Shown here piece after piece: positions 4,772 through 8,299 of a stretch of DNA of 8,299 bases (positions are counted from its first letter, which is position 1; every line of letters starts with the position of its first letter). Position numbers and translations under genes: made by a program. The stretch is from positions 1-8,299 of the forward strand of contig VAXA01000208.1 in NCBI GenBank assembly GCA_005883365.1, written 5' to 3'. Source of the DNA: Actinomycetota bacterium (lineage in GTDB: Bacteria; Actinomycetota; Thermoleophilia; Gaiellales; Gaiellaceae). The notes below the pieces were generated by a model, which was given only the letters and a program-made list of their open reading frames with translations, ran no database searches and was not told the DNA's origin.

Positions 4772-6075
4772 GCCACGACGGCCGAGCCGCGCGCCGCGTG
4801 CAGGCCGCGCTCGAGGTCCCAGACGAGGTCGTCAACATCCTCGAGCCCCACCGACAGCCGCACCGTCCCCGGCGCGACGCCGGACGCGGCGAGCTCCTCG
4901 TCCGACAGCTGGCGATGCGTCGTCGACGCGGGATGGATGACGAGGCTCTTCGTGTCGCCGACGTTGGCGAGGTGGCTCCAGAGCGACAGCGCCTCGATGA
5001 AGCGGCGCCCGCCCTCGCGGCCGCTCTCGAGGTCGAACGAGAAGACCGAGCCCGCGCCGGCCGGCAGATAGCGGTCGACGAGCGGGCGATACGGGCTGTC
5101 GGCGAGCGCGGGATGCCGCACCGCACTCACACCGGGCTGCGCGCGCAGCCATTCGGCCACCGCGAGCGCGTTCGCGACGTGACGGTCCATCCGCACCGCC
5201 AGCGACTCCAGCCCCAGCAGGAGCAGGAACGCGTTGAACGGCGCCAGCACCGCGCCGAAGTCGCGCAGCGTCTCCGACCGCAGCTTCATCAGCAAGCCGT
5301 AGACGCCGAACGTCTCGTGGAAGCGGAGGCCGTGGTACGCGCTCGACGGCTCCGCGATCGACGGGAAGCGGCCGTTCGACCAGTCGAACGTGCCCGAGTC
5401 GACGACGGCGCCCGCGATCGTCGTCCCGTTGCCCACGATGAATTTCGTGGCGGAATGGACGATCAGGTCGGCGCCCCACTCGAGCGGCCGGCACAGGTAC
5501 GGAGTGGCGAACGTGTTGTCGACGACGAGCGGCGCGCCGACCTCGTGCGCGACCGCCGCGGCGAGCTCGATGTCGAGCACGTTGCCGCCCGGGTTCGCGA
5601 TCGTCTCGGCGAACAGCGCCTTCGTCTCCGCCGTGACGGCACGGCGCCACCCCTCGGCGTCGTCCATGTCGACCCAATCCACGGTGATCTGGAGCTTGCG
5701 CGCGAGGTGGTTGAGCTGCGCGGTCGAGCCGCCGTAGAGCGCCTTCGCGACCGCGATCCGGTCGCCCGGCTCCAGCAGCGCGAAGAAGAGCGCAGCCTGG
5801 GCGGCGAGGCCGCTCGCGAACGCGACGGCGCCGACGCCGCCCTCGAGGTTCGCGAGGCGCTCCTCGAACGCGGCCACGGTCGGATTCATGATCCGGCTGT
5901 AGACGTTGCCGTACTCCTGCAAGTTGAAGTACGCCGACGCCGACTCGGTGTCCTCGAACACGAACCCCGCGGTCTGGTAGATCGGCGTCGCGCTTGCGCC
6001 GGTGTACGGGTCAGGCCGCTGCCCTGCGTGCACGGCGCGCGTGTGGAACCCGAACTCGCGCTGCACCTCGTCCAT
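4768..6075 (-). CDS. metY: O-acetylhomoserine sulfhydrylase (homocysteine synthase)
   Basis: This 435-residue PLP enzyme of the Cys/Met metabolism family is predicted to join O-acetylhomoserine with sulfide to give homocysteine and acetate in the cytoplasm, the direct-sulfhydrylation route to methionine. The N-terminus FHTRAVHAGQRPDP (10-23) is typical of MetY. YSRIMNPT (59-66) supplies Tyr and Arg to the PLP phosphate of the partner subunit. SGLAAQ is at 88-93. D186 (VVDNTFATPYL) contacts the pyridine nitrogen, and K211 in HSATKFIVGNGT is the Schiff-base lysine. The C-terminal NVGDTKSLVIHPASTTH holds the substrate-carboxylate region. Its length and the long insertion after K211 fit MetY better than cystathionine gamma-synthase (about 380-400 residues). 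It lies 47 bp after the PPOX-type gene and overlaps the CoA-binding gene by 4 bp. No Shine-Dalgarno sequence precedes the ATG. Confidence 0.93.
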   Translation of the reverse strand: MDEVQREFGFHTRAVHAGQRPDPYTGASATPIYQTAGFVFEDTESASAYFNLQEYGNVYSRIMNPTVAAFEERLANLEGGVGAVAFASGLAAQAALFFALLEPGDRIAVAKALYGGSTAQLNHLARKLQITVDWVDMDDAEGWRRAVTAETKALFAETIANPGGNVLDIELAAAVAHEVGAPLVVDNTFATPYLCRPLEWGADLIVHSATKFIVGNGTTIAGAVVDSGTFDWSNGRFPSIAEPSSAYHGLRFHETFGVYGLLMKLRSETLRDFGAVLAPFNAFLLLLGLESLAVRMDRHVANALAVAEWLRAQPGVSAVRHPALADSPYRPLVDRYLPAGAGSVFSFDLESGREGGRRFIEALSLWSHLANVGDTKSLVIHPASTTHRQLSDEELAASGVAPGTVRLSVGLEDVDDLVWDLERGLHAARGSAVVA

Positions 6076-6081
6076 CGATTC

Positions 6082-6087
6082 AGCGTA
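6082..6087 (-). promoter_or_regulatory. Possible -10 element giving a leaderless metY transcript
   Basis: On the minus strand TACGCT is followed by 6 nt and then the metY ATG, the same geometry as at mntR. No Shine-Dalgarno sequence is present. However, no recognisable -35 element lies 16-18 bp upstream, and metY could equally be read from a promoter before the PPOX-type gene. Confidence 0.25.
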
Positions 6088-6122
6088 CCGAGCCGCGGCG
6101 CTTGCCTTCGCTCAGCCGCCCC

Positions 6123-6527
6123 CTATCCGCCTGCGCCGAAGCCGTCGACGCGCTCCGGGCGGATCTGGATGATGACGCGCCTCTCGCCGGGCCCGAGGTA
6201 GGGGTACTTGTCCTCGCCCAAGTACTTCTTGGCGAGCATGTTTATGTGCTCGAGCGCGCCCTCCTCGACGATCTTGGCGGGACCGCTCACCATCACATAG
6301 CCGGACTGCTGGTCTGCAGCGGGTAGGACAGTGACGGTCGCTCGTGGATCGCGCTCGACGTTCTTGACCTTCGCCCTTCCGTGGGCGCTGTTGACGAGAA
6401 CGTTCTCGCCGTCGTAGTCGATCCAGACGGGCGTAGCCTGAGGTGATCCGTCCTCGCGGATGGTCGCGATCACGCCCCAATTGCGGTCGGTGAAGAGCTT
6501 CGCCTGCTTTTCGTTCAGCGTGGCCAT
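6123..6527 (-). CDS. PPOX-class split-barrel protein, probable F420-dependent (FDOR-type) enzyme
   Basis: This encodes a 134-residue cytoplasmic protein with the pyridoxamine-phosphate-oxidase-like split beta-barrel fold. WGVIATIREDGSPQATPVWIDYDG (17-40) is the hallmark first hairpin. ENVLVNSAHGRAKVKNVERDPRATVTVL (41-68) supplies the basic cofactor-phosphate region. VMVSGPAKIVEEG (78-90) and the closing strand RRVIIQIRPERVDGF (116-130) complete the barrel. In Actinomycetota proteins of this size and pattern usually bind cofactor F420 rather than FMN, so a deazaflavin-dependent reductase is likely; the substrate is unknown. The ATG at 6527 was chosen because family members start just before the first helix; an ATG at 6572 would add 15 low-complexity residues. 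No Shine-Dalgarno sequence is seen. It precedes metY by 47 bp and may head that operon. Confidence 0.85.
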   Translation of the reverse strand: MATLNEKQAKLFTDRNWGVIATIREDGSPQATPVWIDYDGENVLVNSAHGRAKVKNVERDPRATVTVLPAADQQSGYVMVSGPAKIVEEGALEHINMLAKKYLGEDKYPYLGPGERRVIIQIRPERVDGFGAGG

Positions 6528-6772
6528 CGATTGGGTGGAGCCCGGTGGGAGTGCGGCAGGTACAGCACCCATGGGCCGTAGTTCCAGACGATCAGGTGCC
6601 CATGCCCCCGCCTCACATGCGCGAGATTAGCCGAGCTGCGCACGCGCAGCCCGAGCGGGAAGTCGGCGGCCTGCATCCCGGCCGTTCCGACGCCCGCCGA
6701 CGATACGTGCGTTCCCTCCGCAGACGTCCGGATCGAAGGGACCTGTCGAGTGGACACGGCCGTACTGAGGAC
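6528..6772. other. Divergent intergenic region
   Basis: These 245 bp separate the minus-strand PPOX/metY unit from the plus-strand secreted-protein gene and must hold promoters for both. I could not identify a convincing -35/-10 pair for either. CGATACGTGCG at 6701-6711 also occurs on the minus strand at 543-553, upstream of the small membrane protein gene, and might be promoter-related. Open frames across this region look like high-GC noise. Confidence 0.5.
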
Positions 6773-7921
6773 ATGAGGCGAACCGCAGTGCTCGTCGGGT
6801 TGTCCGCGCTGCTCGTGGCGGCTTCCAGCTCCTCGGCGGCGGCGGGCGCCCCGCCCGCGTGCGCCCGCCACGCGGCAGGGCCGCGATTACCGGCGGCGCT
6901 GCGTCTTACCACCGCCTGCGCGACGTACACCGTGTCCCGGGATGGCCGGGTACACGCCTCGACCACGCCGCGACGCATCGGCGAAGGAATCAGCTGGATG
7001 GCAACCGCCGGCAACGGCGCGCCGGTGGTTCAACGCGGGCCTGAGATCACCGTCGTCGCGCACGGGAAGACGGTCTGGCGATCACGTGGCCACTTCAAGG
7101 CCAATGGCGTCTTTGCGCTCGTCGGCCCGCGCGTCGTCGCCTTCACCTACCTCGGCCCCTTCACCAAGCACGGCGAGCAAACGGCCCTCTACCTGGCACC
7201 GTTCGGCGGCACCGAGCGCCGCATCGCCAGCGACGAGTACCCGCTCGGGTGGACGGCAGACGGCAACCTCCTAACCTGGGGACACGGCATCCAGCTGCGC
7301 ACCCCGGGCGGACGGCCACTCCGCCGCGTCCTCAGCCGGTCACGCCAAGTCCAGTTCGACCAGCAAACCCGGACCCTGCTCGCGATCTCGCACCGCAACG
7401 TCCTCGAGCGCTACCGAAACGGCCGCTGGTCGACGGTCGCGAACCTTACCCGGCTCGGCCTCAACCGCCACCCGAGCTTCCAGCAGCTCGCCGGTGGCCT
7501 GATCGGACTTGTCGACCGCGAACGAGTCACGGTCCTGCGCCACAACGGCTCCCCGTTCGCCTCCGCCCGCTTCCACTCCGGCCAGGTCGCCGGATTCAGC
7601 GGCCTCGTCGCCAACGCAGCCGGAACCGCAGTCGCTTTCGTCGTCACCCACGGCACGCCCGCCCAAGGACACGGCCGCCAGACGGTCGAGTTCCTCCGCG
7701 CCGGCGACCGCCGCGCCACGCTGCTGCATACCGGCACGGTGCCGCTCGGCTGCGGCGCCTGGACGATTCTCGCCTGGCACAACCACTGGCTGATCGACAG
7801 TGCCGCCGGCGGCCAAACTCTCCTCCTCGACACGACCACGCGCAAGCGCCCAGTCGACCTGACTCCGCTGGTTCACCAGCTCGCCCCGAACAGCAATCCC
7901 GAAAGAATCATCTGGGCATAG
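6773..7921 (+). CDS. Secreted protein of unknown function, beta-propeller-like
   Basis: This encodes 382 residues. A clear signal peptide has basic residues R2-R3, the hydrophobic core TAVLVGLSALLVAA (4-17) and a small-residue cleavage region (SSSSAAAGA, about 18-26), so the protein is exported. The mature part alternates short beta strands with turns of the type found in six- to eight-bladed propellers (TolB/WD-like), for example YPLGWTADGNLLTWG (156-170), FDQQTRTLLAIS (195-206), LAGGLIGLVDRERVTVL (239-255) and LVANAAGTAVAFVV (278-291). I do not recognise a named family and see no catalytic motif. Cysteines are at 30, 49 and 327. The ATG at 6773 was chosen because the signal peptide begins there; an in-frame start at 6545 adds 76 arginine-rich residues that would bury it. 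GAGG lies only 2 nt before the ATG, a poorly spaced ribosome site. It stands divergent from the metY unit. Confidence 0.75.
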   Translation: MRRTAVLVGLSALLVAASSSSAAAGAPPACARHAAGPRLPAALRLTTACATYTVSRDGRVHASTTPRRIGEGISWMATAGNGAPVVQRGPEITVVAHGKTVWRSRGHFKANGVFALVGPRVVAFTYLGPFTKHGEQTALYLAPFGGTERRIASDEYPLGWTADGNLLTWGHGIQLRTPGGRPLRRVLSRSRQVQFDQQTRTLLAISHRNVLERYRNGRWSTVANLTRLGLNRHPSFQQLAGGLIGLVDRERVTVLRHNGSPFASARFHSGQVAGFSGLVANAAGTAVAFVVTHGTPAQGHGRQTVEFLRAGDRRATLLHTGTVPLGCGAWTILAWHNHWLIDSAAGGQTLLLDTTTRKRPVDLTPLVHQLAPNSNPERIIWA

Positions 7922-7938
7922 AGGCAGGTGTTCAAGGG

Positions 7939-7980
7939 GCGGGCGGCGCGGTCGCGACTCACGTCGACGCCCGCTGTGTT
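7939..7980 (+). terminator. Hairpin after the secreted-protein gene, possible terminator
   Basis: An inverted repeat with 7-bp arms, GCGGGCG (7939-7945) and CGCCCGC (7968-7974), begins 17 bp after the stop of the secreted-protein gene. An inner palindrome GTCGCGAC (7951-7958) could extend the structure. It is followed by TGTGTT and an A/T-rich stretch. A terminator is plausible, although the loop is long and the T-run is weak. Nothing else was seen in 7922-8073. Confidence 0.35.
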
Positions 7981-8076
7981 AAACAAATTGCCGCCCTGAA
8001 CGATTGCCGCCTCGCGTTCGGGCTTCTTACAGCTTCTCGCGGGACTTCTCCGCCGGGCGCGAACGTACCGTCCGTG

Positions 8077-8299
8077 ATGACCTCGGTTCCGCGGGTCAGT
8101 CCTCTTCTTCGTGTGGGCGGGAAGGGCGCGGTGGTGTTCACAGCAGGGCTCTTGTTGGGCAGCTCGGGGGCATCAGCTGGAAACCCCTGGCAGCTCCGGT
8201 GTGCGTCGATGCCGGCCGAACGACCGTCACCCGCTCCTGTGCGCACGGCGGCGCTGCGGTTCTTTGCACCTGCTTACACGGGCGCGCTGACAATCAAAG
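8077..8299 (+). CDS. Possible secreted protein, 5' part (runs off right edge)
   Basis: An open frame of 74 codons starts with ATG at 8077 (or GTG at 8074, in frame) and has no stop before the window ends. The product looks like an exported protein: basic residues at R12 and K16, a hydrophobic core AVVFTAGLLLG (18-28), a signal-peptidase-like GASAG, then NPWQLRC and a proline-rich stretch. TACCGT at 8066-8071, 5 nt before the ATG, could act as a -10 for a leaderless transcript. Against it, 50 of 74 codons end in G or C, lower than in neighbouring genes where nearly all do, and there is no Shine-Dalgarno sequence. It may be a genuine gene of atypical composition, or chance. Confidence 0.4.
   Translation, partial: MTSVPRVSPLLRVGGKGAVVFTAGLLLGSSGASAGNPWQLRCASMPAERPSPAPVRTAALRFFAPAYTGALTIK

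Noticed and set aside
4107..5126. Minus-strand open frame that ends in the CoA-binding tail of the first repeat copy
   Set aside because: It joins an out-of-frame reading of metY and the CoA-binding gene to the duplicated 3' fragment through the 200-bp frame-shifting repeat; it is a by-product of the duplication, not a fusion gene.
4798..6201. Long plus-strand open frame opposite metY
   Set aside because: Low-complexity Arg-rich product, antisense to a gene with all MetY active-site motifs.
6515..6871. Minus-strand frame containing the protein-like piece WNYGPWVLYLPHSHRAPP
   Set aside because: The rest is arginine-rich, it overlaps the start and signal peptide of the secreted-protein gene and the start of the PPOX-type gene, and I know no family with this piece.
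7959..8246. Minus-strand 95-codon frame at the right end
   Set aside because: Its composition resembles noncoding sequence and it conflicts with the more protein-like, signal-peptide-bearing plus-strand frame.

Overview
The window is about 70% G+C and uses almost only G or C in third codon positions. It has frequent GTG starts, 4-bp stop/start overlaps, starts without a Shine-Dalgarno sequence, and an F420-type flavin/deazaflavin reductase-like protein. Together these suggest a high-GC Actinomycetota chromosome, possibly a deep-branching group such as Thermoleophilia; that placement is inference. No rRNA, tRNA, CRISPR array, insertion sequence or phage gene was found. I see ordinary chromosomal metabolism, with one striking structural anomaly.

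Left part (1-2015), all on the minus strand: the 5' end of a class I SAM-dependent methyltransferase running off the left edge, a 62-residue two-helix membrane protein just upstream of it, a zinc-type CDF cation exporter, and a flavodoxin-like protein. The flavodoxin gene is upstream of the CDF gene with 7 bp between them, so the two look like one transcription unit.

Centre (2016-4102): a 111-bp divergent intergenic region leads rightward into a DtxR/MntR-type metalloregulator and, overlapping it by 4 bp, an NRAMP manganese/divalent metal importer. The regulator promoter (TTGCTC, 17 bp, TAGAAT) puts the predicted transcript start exactly on the ATG. An inverted repeat CCTAA-N8-TTAGG lies across the -10 box. 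The layout fits an autoregulated, leaderless Mn-uptake operon back to back with a metal-export/flavodoxin unit.

4059-4458: a perfect tandem duplication of exactly 200 bp sits at the convergent ends of mntH and the next gene. Both genes stay intact and the duplication leaves a broken 3' fragment of each between them. It is either a very recent duplication or an assembly join artefact.

Right part: a minus-strand group reads PPOX/F420-type split-barrel protein, then MetY (O-acetylhomoserine sulfhydrylase), then a CoA-binding Rossmann protein overlapping metY by 4 bp. It is consistent with a sulfur-assimilation/methionine unit. Divergent from it is a secreted protein of unknown function with beta-propeller-like sequence (6773-7921). 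A hairpin follows, and then a possible secreted-protein gene that runs off the right edge and has weaker codon bias.
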